DNA of 64,000 nucleotides from DASRDZ01 sp035569495 (GCA_035569495.1 DATMMX010000011.1:1-64000), one strand, 5' to 3'; positions 51,604 to 60,763 are shown, counted from the first letter of the stretch. Numbers and translations: made by a program. The notes: generated from the sequence alone by a model not told the origin.

Positions 51604-53145
51604 GTGGCGACCAGCTCGACCGGGACCATGAAGCCGACGCTCAGCCTGACGGGCGTCACAGTCAACGCGATGGCGCTGATCGCGCCGGGTGCGTTCCTGT
51701 GGACGACGTTCGCGCTGCAGTCGGCGCAGACCAACGGCGGTGTCAGCACCGCGCCCGACATGTGGATCGGGCTGCTCTTCGCACTCGTCCTCGCCTTCCT
51801 CACCGCCTACTCCTACTCCGAGCTGGCCAACCTGTACCCCCAGGCGGGGACGGGCTCGTCGTACTACTTCGCCGAGGCCGCCCTGCTCAACAAGGAGCGC
51901 GAGCAGCACTACCGCTACGCGCGCATCGCCAAGTTCGTGGTGGGCTGGATCTCCCACCTCTACTACTGGATCTACCCGGGCATCATGGCCGCGTTCGCCG
52001 GCTACCTGTTCACCTACCTCTTCTCGATCGCGGGCGTCAACCTCAGCTTCTGGGCGATCGCGGCGGTGGTGGTGGTGTTCGTGCTGGCCAACACCTACGT
52101 CGCCTATCGCGGCGTGACCGGCTCGACGATGGCGGCGATCGTCATCAACGTGATCCAGATCGTGGCGCTGATCGCCTTCAGCATCTTCGCGCTCATCTTC
52201 CGGGCCACGCACCCCGACCTGCACTACGAGCAGGGTGCGAGCGGCGTGCTCAGCGGCAGCCACAACTTCATGAACGTCCTCTACCAGGGGACCATCGCCA
52301 TCCTGCTGCTGGTCGGCTTCGAGTCGATCACCTCGCTGGGCGCGGAGGCCAAGAACCCCAAGAAGGACATCCGCCGCGGCATCCTGCTCTCCCTGGCCAT
52401 CCAGGGCCTGGTGATGTACCTCTTCGAGTACTTCGCCGCCAACATGGTGGTGGGGCAGATCAACGCCTCGGGCAAGCTGTCCGGCTACGGCTCGGCGGCG
52501 GCGTCCTCGGCACCGATCGGCGACATGATCAAGGGCATGGGCAACACCGTGTTCGGCGGCAACGTCGGCCAGGTTCTGGCCATCATCGTCGCCATCACCG
52601 TGGTCATCGCTCTCTTCGGCACCATGCTCGCCTGCCTCAACACCGGGGTGCGCATCACCTACGCGATGGGGCGTGAGAAGGAGATGCCGACGCTGCTCGG
52701 CATCCTGCACGGCCGCCACGCCACCCCGCACTTCGGCGTGTGGATCCTGGGCGGGATCAGCGCCATCATCGGCATCTACGCCGCCACCGACCTCGACCAC
52801 CTCAACATCGTCACGGTGGCCTCCAACGTGGGCACCTTCCTGGTCTACGGCATGACCAACGTGGTCGCCCTGGTCGCCTTCTGGAGCCACCACGAACGCG
52901 GGGTGATCAAGCACCGCATCGTGCCGCTGCTCGGCGCGGTGGCCAACGTGGGCATGCTCTTCGGCGTGGTCTTCCTGGCCATCCAGGCGGGCAATAGCGG
53001 CACCCCCGGCGGCAACACCGCCAGCGACGCGACGATGTCGATCATCGTGGTCGCGGTGTGGGCGGTGGCCGGTGCCATCTGGTTCGCCGTCAACACCGCC
53101 AAGCAGGGCAAGCCGGCCATGGTGCGGGCACGGGCCCAGGTGTAG
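51604..53145 (+). CDS. APC-superfamily amino-acid permease
   Basis: The 513-residue protein has about 12 membrane helices. It begins with TLSLTGVTVNAMALIAPGAF, the unwound first-helix region of APC transporters, and has FESITSLGAEAKNPKKDIRR at helix 6, where the Glu-Ala-x-NP motif is typical. It should import an amino acid or amine. GTG 51604 was chosen because GGAGG is eight bases upstream; another GTG at 51559 has no ribosome site. Its position after the GS-like gene suggests a nitrogen-related substrate. Confidence 0.85.
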   Translation: MATSSTGTMKPTLSLTGVTVNAMALIAPGAFLWTTFALQSAQTNGGVSTAPDMWIGLLFALVLAFLTAYSYSELANLYPQAGTGSSYYFAEAALLNKEREQHYRYARIAKFVVGWISHLYYWIYPGIMAAFAGYLFTYLFSIAGVNLSFWAIAAVVVVFVLANTYVAYRGVTGSTMAAIVINVIQIVALIAFSIFALIFRATHPDLHYEQGASGVLSGSHNFMNVLYQGTIAILLLVGFESITSLGAEAKNPKKDIRRGILLSLAIQGLVMYLFEYFAANMVVGQINASGKLSGYGSAAASSAPIGDMIKGMGNTVFGGNVGQVLAIIVAITVVIALFGTMLACLNTGVRITYAMGREKEMPTLLGILHGRHATPHFGVWILGGISAIIGIYAATDLDHLNIVTVASNVGTFLVYGMTNVVALVAFWSHHERGVIKHRIVPLLGAVANVGMLFGVVFLAIQAGNSGTPGGNTASDATMSIIVVAVWAVAGAIWFAVNTAKQGKPAMVRARAQV

Positions 53146-53174
53146 AGCAGCCGCTGCTGCTGCGGAGCGGGCAG

Positions 53175-54170
53175 ATGCCGCGCACGTATTCGCCACACAT
53201 TCCGGTCGAGGCGGCCGTCGCCGACGTGGTGCAGCGCTGCATCGAAGGCGGCGCCGCCCAGGTGGACGTGGCCGTCGAGTTCGCCGGTGCGCAATCGTGG
53301 ATTCGCATCGCGTCGGACTCGGCGGCGGCCCCGCCCCCACCTGGGGCGGGGCCGCCCACCCCCGCGGGGCTCGACGTGCTGAGCGCGTGCCTCACCCAGG
53401 GCACGGGGGTCAACATCGCCGGCGACGGCGGCACCGTGGTCACCGTCGAGCACCTCCACGAGGTGCTCGCCTACAAGCGCAAGGAGGGCCGCGTCATCGA
53501 GGCCGCGGTGGCGCGGATGCGCAGCCGCATCGACGCCGCCCTGGGGCTCGCCTACCACCGCCTGCTCGGCGACGGCGGGCGCGGCGTGGCCATCACGGTC
53601 AATGCGGTGCCGGTCCGTCCGCGAACACCGTTCCCGCAACAGGGGCACGGCATGCAACTGCCGGCGCGCGAGCTGCCGTTCGTCGTGGACGGCCGCGTCG
53701 AGACCATCGTGGCCACGCCGCACGTGCTCGCTCTCGGTGACCAGCGCGACCCCACGCCGGGACGCCAGGGGTTCTTCGTCTACGTGCGCGACCGCCTGGT
53801 GCAGGCAGGGTCGTGGAGCCGGCTCAGCATCCAGGACCGGCGCGACGCCGTCGCCCGGGTCGCTGTCGACCTCCCGCCCGCGGCGCTGGCGTCGTTCGGC
53901 TGGGAGGCGGTGCAGCGGCGGGTCCTGTTCCCCGTCGGCGTGACTCCCGCCCTGCGCGCGGTCGCCGTCGAGGCGATCACCTGCGCTCAGCTCGGGCTCA
54001 GCACCCCGTCGCGCCACGGCAGCGCCGAAGCTCCCGAGAGCGCCCGCGCCTGGGCGACCACACGGTCGAGCAGCGCCTCCGCGGCGACCACGTTGGCCTC
54101 GGCCCCAGAGTTGCTGCTCACCAGCCCGGCGTCGATGCCATCCGCCACCCGCCCACTCTTGGGGTCGTAG
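53175..54170 (+). CDS. GHKL/HSP90-like ATPase-fold protein with degenerate ATP site
   Basis: The 331-residue frame follows the pattern of HATPase_c_3-type GHKL proteins: PVEAAVADVVQRCIEGGAAQ aligns with the N-box helix, QSWIRIASDS with the G1 strand, HLHEVLAYKRKEGRVIEAAV and LGLAYHRLLGDGG with the linker, and GFFVYVRDRLVQAGSWSRL with the family's GFYVYRxxRLIQxGGW signature. The N-box Asn-Asp and the DxGxG of G1 are replaced (QRC; ASDSAAAPPPP), so ATP hydrolysis is unlikely. The last ~60 codons overlap the convergent gene by 184 bases and look like its antisense; the true C-terminus may end earlier. Confidence 0.6.
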   Translation: MPRTYSPHIPVEAAVADVVQRCIEGGAAQVDVAVEFAGAQSWIRIASDSAAAPPPPGAGPPTPAGLDVLSACLTQGTGVNIAGDGGTVVTVEHLHEVLAYKRKEGRVIEAAVARMRSRIDAALGLAYHRLLGDGGRGVAITVNAVPVRPRTPFPQQGHGMQLPARELPFVVDGRVETIVATPHVLALGDQRDPTPGRQGFFVYVRDRLVQAGSWSRLSIQDRRDAVARVAVDLPPAALASFGWEAVQRRVLFPVGVTPALRAVAVEAITCAQLGLSTPSRHGSAEAPESARAWATTRSSSASAATTLASAPELLLTSPASMPSATRPLLGS

Positions 54171-55057
54171 ACCGGCAGTCCGGCGGGGTTGCGACCGTCG
54201 AACCAGCGGCGCGCCTTCTCGGCGAGGTCGGCGCACTCGGCCGCCCCGGTGACGGCGTGCAGCCGGTCCATGACGCGCACCGCCGAGGCGACGTCGTACG
54301 GCTGCACGCGCTCCATGGCGAAACCCGACTCGATGGCATCGGCGAACACCAGCCGGGCGCTGGTCCGGGCCACGGCGAGGACCCCGTCGCGGCCGAAGAG
54401 CGCACCAGCGTCGGCGAGCGCAGCCTCCTGGACGTGGCCCCAGAGGTGGGGACGGCCCTGCTCGCGCGAGGCGTTCATGAGCATGCCGTCGCGGGTGCAA
54501 CGGACCATCTGGTCGGTCCATCCGGCCAGGTCGTCGCGCAGGTGGAGATGGCGTCCGTCGCGGAGCAGCTCCAGGGCGGTCATGGCGTGGAGAGCGCGCA
54601 CGTCCGGCGCCGCGGGCGCATCCATCGAGGGCAGGCCACGCTCCAGCGCCGCCTCGGCGCGCGCGTCGCCGAGCACCACGGTGGCGCGCGCCATGGCCAG
54701 CAGCGCGCGCGCCTGCCAGAAGGCGCCGCCGGCATACGAGCTGATGCCGGTGCGGTTGACGGTACCGTCCCAGTCGGTGACGAAGTTCACCCACAGGCCG
54801 TCCTCGTCCTGCATCGAGAGCACGAAGTCGAGCAGTCCCTCGCACCACGTGCGCACCCAGGGAAGCCGCGTCCGTTCCCACACCGCGCAGAGCAGCACCA
54901 CCGCGCGCGCGGCGTCGTCCACGCAGGCGACGCCCTCCACGCCGGACTCGCGCGCCGCGATGGGAACGCCGTCCTCCCCGCTGTAGACGGCGAGCGCCAC
55001 GGCGCAGGGACCGGCGGCGGGCACCGCGTGGGTCAGCCGGGCGAGCTGCCTCAGCAT
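53987..55057 (-). CDS. Alpha/alpha-toroid glycosidase-like protein
   Basis: The 356-residue protein is all-helical with repeated aromatic/acidic elements of six-hairpin glycosidases: GVACVDDAARAVVLLCAVWE, DEDGLWVNFVTDWDGTVN, GGAFWQARALLAMARA, and SSNSGAEANVVAAEALL. It overlaps the stop of the GT4-GH130 gene upstream by seven bases, so the two are one transcript. It probably handles the same oligosaccharide (mannoside) as its neighbour, as hydrolase or binding protein. Confidence 0.65.
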   Translation of the reverse strand: MLRQLARLTHAVPAAGPCAVALAVYSGEDGVPIAARESGVEGVACVDDAARAVVLLCAVWERTRLPWVRTWCEGLLDFVLSMQDEDGLWVNFVTDWDGTVNRTGISSYAGGAFWQARALLAMARATVVLGDARAEAALERGLPSMDAPAAPDVRALHAMTALELLRDGRHLHLRDDLAGWTDQMVRCTRDGMLMNASREQGRPHLWGHVQEAALADAGALFGRDGVLAVARTSARLVFADAIESGFAMERVQPYDVASAVRVMDRLHAVTGAAECADLAEKARRWFDGRNPAGLPVYDPKSGRVADGIDAGLVSSNSGAEANVVAAEALLDRVVAQARALSGASALPWRDGVLSPS

Positions 55058-57471
55058 GGCTCCAGGTCGTCCACGATGTCGCGCACCACGAAGTCGGCCG
55101 CGCCCAGCACGGTGTCGGCGGCGCCGTAGTAGACGCGAATGCGCTCACCCTTGGCGTCGAGCGGCACGTGTCCGCAGGAGAAGACGACGTTGTTGAAGAC
55201 ACCCGCGCGCTCGAACGGCTCGCTGGGCACCAGGATGGGGCGGCGCGAACGGGCGAGGACTCGCGTCGGGTCGCACGCATCGAGCAGCAGCGCGCCCATC
55301 GCGTAACGCTGGTCGCGGTCGACGCCGTGGTACAGCTCCAGCCAGCCCTCGGCGACGCGGAAGGGCACCGTGCCCGCGCCGGTGCGCAGCTCGTCCCACA
55401 TGCCCCAGCGCGGCAGGGCCAGCGGCTGGTGATTGCCCCAGGTGTCGAGGTCGTCGGAGAAGGCGATCCAGATGCCGAGCACGCGGCCGAACGACGCGGG
55501 CATCGGGCGCGTGAAGGCGACGTACCGGCCCGCGACGCGCTCGGGGAAGAGCACCACGTCCTTGTGGTCGGGCAGGAACATCACGCCCCTGCGCTCGAAC
55601 TCGCGGAAATCCGTTGTGGTGGCACGGCTGGTGGTGATGCCGAGGCGGCTCACCGAGACGTAGGTGACCTCCCAGCGACCGTCGATCAGCGTCGCCCTGG
55701 GATCCTCGCAGCCGTATTCCTCGAACCGGTCGGCGGGCGCCAGCGCGGGTTCGGTGTCGACCTCGAAGTGCACGCCGTCGCGGCTGCGGGCAACGCGAAG
55801 GTGGGACATCTGGGTGAGGAAGTCGGTGACGTCGTCGGCCGCCGCGGTGAAGCCGCCCGTCGAGCCGCGGTAGCGGATGGTGCGCGGGTCGCTGAGGTCG
55901 AGGCCGGGCAAGTCCCTGGGCAGGTAGACGTCGATGACCTGGGGCGGCTCGGGCGTGGTGTCGAGAAAGGCGACGCCGACGAGCTGCTCGCGCGTCATCC
56001 CGGGCGCGAGCGGCTCCAGGCGTGGCTCGGGCCCGCTCAGGTCGAAGGTCATCGACCCCTCGGGCGGGTCGACGTCGGTGCGCGGGCGTTCGCCGACGCG
56101 CAGCAGCAGCACCACCTCGCCGTCCACCTGCGCGGCCGCGGCGTTGAACACCGAGACCACCTCCAGCCCCGGACGCGACGGCGTCACGTCGGCCGGCGCG
56201 ATGACCGGGTTGTCAGCAACGCGCTTGCCCAGGCCGGAATCGACCGCGCGTGACAGCGAGCGCCGCTCGGCGCGCCGCTCGCGATGGGCGTCGGCGACGC
56301 GACCGGCCAGCTCGACGAAGCGCATCGCCGCCTGCGGCCACGCCGAGTCCTTGGCATACGCGTACGCCGCGCTCTCCAGCGCCTGCTTGCGCGCCGGGTT
56401 GCCGAGGATCGAATCGACGGCGGCGGCGAGCGCCTCGGCGTCGCGAAACGGCACCAGGATGCCGCGCTCACCGGCGAGCGCTTCTGCCGCGTGCAGGTAG
56501 GGCGTCGAGACCACCGCCTTGCCGGCGCCGAGCGCGTACGACAGCGTCCCGCTGGTGATCTGGTTGGGGTCGAGATACGGCGTCACGTAGACGTCGCTGG
56601 CGAGCAGGAGCTCGATGATCTCCCGCTGTGACATGTACTGGTCGACAAAGGCCACGTGTCCCTGCATGCCGAGCCTGCGCACGTCCTCGATCAGCCCGTT
56701 GCGATACGCCTCGCCCTGCGTCTTGAGCAGCTCCGGGTGGGTCTGCCCGGCGATCAGGTACAGCGCGCGCGGATGGCGCGCCACCACCGCGGGCATCGCC
56801 TCGACCATGTACTCCAGCCCCTTGCGGGGATCGACCAGGCCGAACGTCGAGATGATGGTGCGTCCTTCGACGCCGAGCTTGGCCTTGAGCCGCACCCGTC
56901 CGTGCGGCTCGACCGCGGGCATGCCGTGGGGAATGACCACCGGTGTGCGCGTGATGCCGTAGTCGGCGGCGAGAACGTCGACGGCGGTGCCCACCATCAC
57001 CACGATCTCGTCACTGCGCGCGGCGATGGTGCGCACCGCCTCGCGCAACGACGGCGGCGGGTCGGGCAGCACGGTGTGCAGCGTGGTGATCACCGGCTTG
57101 CGAATCGTGTCCAGGAATTCGCGGAGGTGGTCCTCGTAGCCGGTCTCCACCCAGCGGCCGTCACGGTAGCCGGGCTCGCGCCAGACACCGTAGAGGCCGA
57201 ACTCGTGCTGCACGTTGACCACGTCGGCGCTGGAGGCGTTGATGGCCGCGGCGGCGGCGCGATAGGTGGCGGGCTCGCCCTGGCGGATGCGCCAGCGCAC
57301 CTCGGGACCGTACGGCCGCACCACGTTGGGCTCGTCGATCGCCGCCACGCTGCACCGGGTGCTGGGGTCGGCGACCCGGATCGCCGCCATCAGGTCCGCC
57401 GTGAAGGTGGCGATGCCACAGCGGCGGGGGGTGCTGGAGGAGGTGAAGGCGATGCGGATGGCTTGACCCAC
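55051..57471 (-). CDS. GT4 glycosyltransferase - GH130 glycoside phosphorylase fusion
   Basis: The 806-residue protein has an N-terminal GT-B/GT4 domain (residues ~1-400: STPRRCGIATFTADL, NVQHEFGLYG, ISTFGLVDPRKGLEYMVEA, YLIAGQTHPELL, LDPNQITSGTLSYALGAGKA) and, after a linker, a GH130-type five-bladed propeller (~460-806: YGCEDPRATLIDGRWEVTYV, RGVMFLPDHKDVVLFPE, LELYHGVDRDQRYAMGALLL, GVFNNVVFSCG). GH130 enzymes phosphorolyse beta-mannosides. A synthetic and a phosphorolytic activity on one chain suggests build-up and recycling of one mannose-containing glycan. Cytosolic, no signal peptide. Confidence 0.85.
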   Translation of the reverse strand: MGQAIRIAFTSSSTPRRCGIATFTADLMAAIRVADPSTRCSVAAIDEPNVVRPYGPEVRWRIRQGEPATYRAAAAAINASSADVVNVQHEFGLYGVWREPGYRDGRWVETGYEDHLREFLDTIRKPVITTLHTVLPDPPPSLREAVRTIAARSDEIVVMVGTAVDVLAADYGITRTPVVIPHGMPAVEPHGRVRLKAKLGVEGRTIISTFGLVDPRKGLEYMVEAMPAVVARHPRALYLIAGQTHPELLKTQGEAYRNGLIEDVRRLGMQGHVAFVDQYMSQREIIELLLASDVYVTPYLDPNQITSGTLSYALGAGKAVVSTPYLHAAEALAGERGILVPFRDAEALAAAVDSILGNPARKQALESAAYAYAKDSAWPQAAMRFVELAGRVADAHRERRAERRSLSRAVDSGLGKRVADNPVIAPADVTPSRPGLEVVSVFNAAAAQVDGEVVLLLRVGERPRTDVDPPEGSMTFDLSGPEPRLEPLAPGMTREQLVGVAFLDTTPEPPQVIDVYLPRDLPGLDLSDPRTIRYRGSTGGFTAAADDVTDFLTQMSHLRVARSRDGVHFEVDTEPALAPADRFEEYGCEDPRATLIDGRWEVTYVSVSRLGITTSRATTTDFREFERRGVMFLPDHKDVVLFPERVAGRYVAFTRPMPASFGRVLGIWIAFSDDLDTWGNHQPLALPRWGMWDELRTGAGTVPFRVAEGWLELYHGVDRDQRYAMGALLLDACDPTRVLARSRRPILVPSEPFERAGVFNNVVFSCGHVPLDAKGERIRVYYGAADTVLGAADFVVRDIVDDLEPC

Positions 57472-57520
57472 CCTAGCACCGCGCAGGCTTTGGAGGGGCC
57501 GGGCGAGGCTGGACCGGCGG

Positions 57521-58318
57521 TCAGGTGTCCGCGGCGGGCCGGCGGGTGGCCTCGATGCCGCGGACGTCGCCGTCCTCGTCCTTCAGCACGCGCACCTGGG
57601 TGAAACCGTGGCCGGTGAGGTCGTCGCCGAGCGCCTCGGCCTGGTCGCCGCCGATTTCCAGGAGCAGCGCGCCGCCGGGGCGGAGGAAGCGCGGGCTCTG
57701 CTCGATGACGCGGCGGAGGATGGCGGTGCCGTCTGGGCCACCGTCGTAGGCGAGCGGCGTCTCGAAGGCGAAGGTGTCGCGCTGCAGCAGGGGCAGCTCG
57801 GAAGTGGGCACGTAGGGCACGACGGCGACGACCACGTCGACACGTCCCTCGATGTCGCGCGGCAGGGGCGCGAACAGGTCGCCGAGCTGGGCGTCCACGC
57901 CGTTCAGGATTGCGCAGGCGACCGAGCGCTCGTCCACGTCGGAGGCGAGGACTCGTGCGCCAGGGCGAAACGTGTGCAGGGTTTTGGCGATGGCGCCGCT
58001 GCCGGTGCAGAGGTCGACGGCGACGCCGCCCTCGGGCAGGCGCTCGACGGCACGGTGGGCGAGCTGCTCGCTCAGCCACCGCGGCACGTAGACGCCGGGC
58101 TGGACGCGGACGGGGACGCCGCAGAAGGTGACGCTGCCGGTGATCCAGGCGAGCGGCTCGCCGGTGAGGCGGCGAGCGACGAGCGCATCCAGCAGCGCGG
58201 CGTCGCCAGCGGCCGCCGCGATCAGCTCTGCGGCCTCCTCCTCGGCGGCGAGGAAGCCGGCGCGGGCGAGCAGGCCGGCGAGGTCGTGCTGCCTCGCCGG
58301 CCTGTCCTCAGCGTTCAG
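57521..58318 (-). CDS. PrmC/HemK-like protein N5-glutamine methyltransferase homologue
   Basis: About 265 residues. Family features: GEPLAWITGSVTFCGVPVRV, GVYVPRWLSEQLAHRAVERL, motif I AVDLCTGSGAIAKTL and VLASDVDERSVACAILNG. The catalytic N(P/A)PY is here VVPYVP, so the Asn that binds the glutamine amide is missing. There is no in-frame ATG, GTG or TTG near the N-terminus; a CTG at 58318 overlaps the stop of an 18-codon ORF that has a strong ribosome site, so either a CTG start by coupling or a frameshift is implied. Confidence 0.7.
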   Translation of the reverse strand: MNAEDRPARQHDLAGLLARAGFLAAEEEAAELIAAAAGDAALLDALVARRLTGEPLAWITGSVTFCGVPVRVQPGVYVPRWLSEQLAHRAVERLPEGGVAVDLCTGSGAIAKTLHTFRPGARVLASDVDERSVACAILNGVDAQLGDLFAPLPRDIEGRVDVVVAVVPYVPTSELPLLQRDTFAFETPLAYDGGPDGTAILRRVIEQSPRFLRPGGALLLEIGGDQAEALGDDLTGHGFTQVRVLKDEDGDVRGIEATRRPAADT

Positions 58319-58371
58319 CCGCAGACGCCGGCGGCGAGGATGGTGGCGACCCGGGTGGGCTTGCTGATCAT
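58315..58371 (-). other. 18-codon upstream ORF coupled to the PrmC-like gene
   Basis: GGAGG lies six bases before an ATG that encodes MISKPTRVATILAAGVCG and stops at a TGA overlapping the CTG that begins the PrmC-like frame. It could be a leader peptide, or the true N-terminus separated by a one-base shift. Confidence 0.4.
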
Positions 58372-58436
58372 GGATGGCCTCCGATGCGGTTGCGACAAGG
58401 AGCTGGCACGGGTGACATGCTCGTCGATGCAGTCCG

Positions 58437-59039
58437 TCAGCCGTCGTCGTTGAAGGCGGCGCGGCGCAACTCGTCGAACAGCTCGACCAGCTCGGGCATC
58501 TGGTAGCGAGCCTGCAATCCCGATGGGTTGGGCAGCAGCCACAACCGCGACTCGCACATGCGCTCAGGCTGCAGGCCCAGCGCCGCGGTGCGCCTGCCCG
58601 TGGCGCCGCGATAGGCGAGCATGCCGAGGAAGGCGACGTAGCGCGGCGCGAATTTGCAGGCGAGCGCCTCGACGCGCTGCACACCCTCGCGCAGCTCCAG
58701 CGGGGTCAGCTCGCTCGCCGCGGCGGTGGCGCGCGGCACCAGGTTGGTGATGCCCACGCCCACGTCGAGCAGGCTGCGCTCGTCGAACGGCGACACCTGC
58801 CGCTCGGTGAAGCCGGCCAGGTGGATCACCTTCCAGAAACGGTTGCCGGGACGGCCGAAGTGGTGCCCGATGGCGGCGGTGTAGAGCCCGGGATTGATGC
58901 CGCAGAACACCACGTTCAGACCGGGCGCGACCAGGTCGGGCACGGTGGTGCCGCGCGCGGCCTCGAGCTGGGCGCGGGTCGGCTTCCACGGCGTGGTGCT
59001 GCCAGGGAACACGCCGCCAACCTTGCCAGAAGCGCACAT
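58437..59039 (-). CDS. mug: G/U mismatch-specific DNA glycosylase (Mug)
   Basis: The 200-residue protein carries the Mug/TDG motifs: VFCGINPGLYTAAIGHHFGR near the N-terminus, GNRFWKVIHLAGF, and the second active-site loop LLPNPSGLQARYQ. It excises uracil or thymine opposite G in base-excision repair. ATG 59039 gives the normal family length; an upstream in-frame ATG (59084) adds residues with no family match. Confidence 0.9.
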   Translation of the reverse strand: MCASGKVGGVFPGSTTPWKPTRAQLEAARGTTVPDLVAPGLNVVFCGINPGLYTAAIGHHFGRPGNRFWKVIHLAGFTERQVSPFDERSLLDVGVGITNLVPRATAAASELTPLELREGVQRVEALACKFAPRYVAFLGMLAYRGATGRRTAALGLQPERMCESRLWLLPNPSGLQARYQMPELVELFDELRRAAFNDDG

Positions 59040-59090
59040 CCGTGCGCGGCAACCGAATCGTGACAACCCGGCGGCGCGCCCCATCCGACA

Positions 59091-59456
59091 ATGGCGGACG
59101 GCATGGGGCAGGGTGTGAAGATCCTCCGTTCCCGGCTGCGCCTGGTGCTGGCGTGGCGGGATACCCGCATGCTCTGCCTGATCTTTCTGATCAGCCAGAT
59201 GCTCGACGTGATCACCACGCAGAGCGCGCTGCTCACCCACCGCTTCGAGGAGGGGAACCCGTGGCTGGCCGACGTGACCAACAACCACCCCTTCTTCGTC
59301 TACGGCGCCAAGCTCCTGCTCGCCGCCACCGTGCTCTGCGGGCTGCTGCTGCTGCGCCTGCGCTGGCGGCTGCGGCTGGCGGTGCTCACCGTGTTCACCC
59401 TGGCCAGCCTGGTGGCGCCGCTGACCAACGCCATGCGCATCCAGGGCTGGCTTTAG
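59091..59456 (+). CDS. DUF5658-like small membrane protein
   Basis: The 121-residue protein has three hydrophobic segments. The motif MLDVITTQSALLTHRFEEGN followed by PWLA corresponds to the D..TT......G..E.NP signature of DUF5658. An alternative ATG is at 59103. It is followed after 14 bases by the cyclopropane synthase gene, with which it may share a transcript. The function is unknown. Confidence 0.65.
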   Translation: MADGMGQGVKILRSRLRLVLAWRDTRMLCLIFLISQMLDVITTQSALLTHRFEEGNPWLADVTNNHPFFVYGAKLLLAATVLCGLLLLRLRWRLRLAVLTVFTLASLVAPLTNAMRIQGWL

Positions 59457-59470
59457 ACTCTGCGCTGTCG

Positions 59471-60763
59471 ATGGCCACTCAGGAGAAGCGTCGCAGCGAG
59501 CGGCTCGTCCCCGCCGCCCGTCCCCGCGCCCAGGAGCGCCCCGGCGTCGCCGACCGGGCGGCGCGGACCGCCGCGCTGGCGGTGCTGCGGCGCATGCGTC
59601 GCGGCGAGCTGGTGCTGGTCGACGGCGGGCAGACCCTGCGCTTCGGCTCCTCGGGCGGCGCCACTCCGCTCCGCGCCACGGTCACGGTGCGCCACCCGGG
59701 CTTCTACCGCGCCCTGCTCCGCGGCGGCAGCCGCGCCCTGGCGCTCAGCTACATCGATGGCGAGTGGGACTGCGACGACACCTTCAGCCTGACCCGCATC
59801 GCCTGCCTCAACCTGCGCACCATCGACGCGCTGACCACCACGGTGGTGCCGCTGCTCGCCCCGCTGCAGCGCGGCCTGCGCTGGTTCGACCGCAACACAC
59901 CCGCGCGCAGCGTGCAGCGCGTCCGCCAGCACTACGACCTGGGCAACGACTTCTACGCGCTGATGCTCGACCCCACGATGATGTACTCGTGCGGGCTCTA
60001 CGCCGACCCGGCGATGTCGCTGCACGAAGCCCAGGTGGCCAAGCTGGAGCGGGTCTGCCAGTGGCTGCGCCTGACGCCCGACGACCACGTGCTGGAGATC
60101 GGCACGGGATGGGGCGGCCTGGCGGTGCACGCCGCGCAGCGCTACGGCTGCCGCGTCACCACCACGACGATCTCGCGCGAGCAGCATGCGCACGCGGTGC
60201 GGCGGGTCGCCGACGCCGGGCTGCGCGGCCGCGTCACCGTGCTGCTCGAAGACTATCGCGACCTGCGCGGGCGCTACGACAAGCTGGTCAGCATCGAGAT
60301 GATCGAGGCCGTCGGCGCGCATTACTTCGACAGCTACTTCGCCGCCTGCTCACGCCTGCTCGAACCGGACGGGCTGATGTTCCTGCAGGCCATCGTCACC
60401 TCGCACCGGCTGTACCGGTCCACCCGCTTCGGCCGCGGCTTCGCCAACGACGTCATCTTCCCCGGCGGCTGCCTGCCCTCCAACACCGCCATGCTCGACT
60501 GCGTCGGCCGGGTGACCGACATGCGGCTGGTCGACTTCGAGGACATCACCCCCGGCTACCCGCCGACGCTGCTCGCCTGGCGGCACAACGTCGACGCGCA
60601 CGCCGAGCGCATCCGGGGGCTCGGCTTCGACGAGCGCTTCCTGCGCATGTGGAGGCTGTACCTGTCATTCTGCGCCGGCGCGTTCGCGGAGCGGCGCATC
60701 AACGACGTGCAGCTCCTGCTCGCCAAGCCGACGTATCGCGACGAAGAGGTGCGGCGGGGCTAG
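59471..60763 (+). CDS. Cyclopropane-fatty-acyl-phospholipid synthase family protein
   Basis: The 430-residue enzyme uses SAM to methylenate or methylate acyl chains of membrane lipids. After a short disordered start it shows ALALSYIDGEWDCDDTFSL, VRQHYDLGNDFYALMLDP, MMYSCGLYADPAMSL, the SAM loop VLEIGTGWGGLAVHAAQRYG, VSIEMIEAVGAHYFDSYF and QAIVTSHRLY, all typical of the family. Its stop shares four bases (CTAG) with the convergent acyl-CoA dehydrogenase stop. Confidence 0.93.
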   Translation: MATQEKRRSERLVPAARPRAQERPGVADRAARTAALAVLRRMRRGELVLVDGGQTLRFGSSGGATPLRATVTVRHPGFYRALLRGGSRALALSYIDGEWDCDDTFSLTRIACLNLRTIDALTTTVVPLLAPLQRGLRWFDRNTPARSVQRVRQHYDLGNDFYALMLDPTMMYSCGLYADPAMSLHEAQVAKLERVCQWLRLTPDDHVLEIGTGWGGLAVHAAQRYGCRVTTTTISREQHAHAVRRVADAGLRGRVTVLLEDYRDLRGRYDKLVSIEMIEAVGAHYFDSYFAACSRLLEPDGLMFLQAIVTSHRLYRSTRFGRGFANDVIFPGGCLPSNTAMLDCVGRVTDMRLVDFEDITPGYPPTLLAWRHNVDAHAERIRGLGFDERFLRMWRLYLSFCAGAFAERRINDVQLLLAKPTYRDEEVRRG

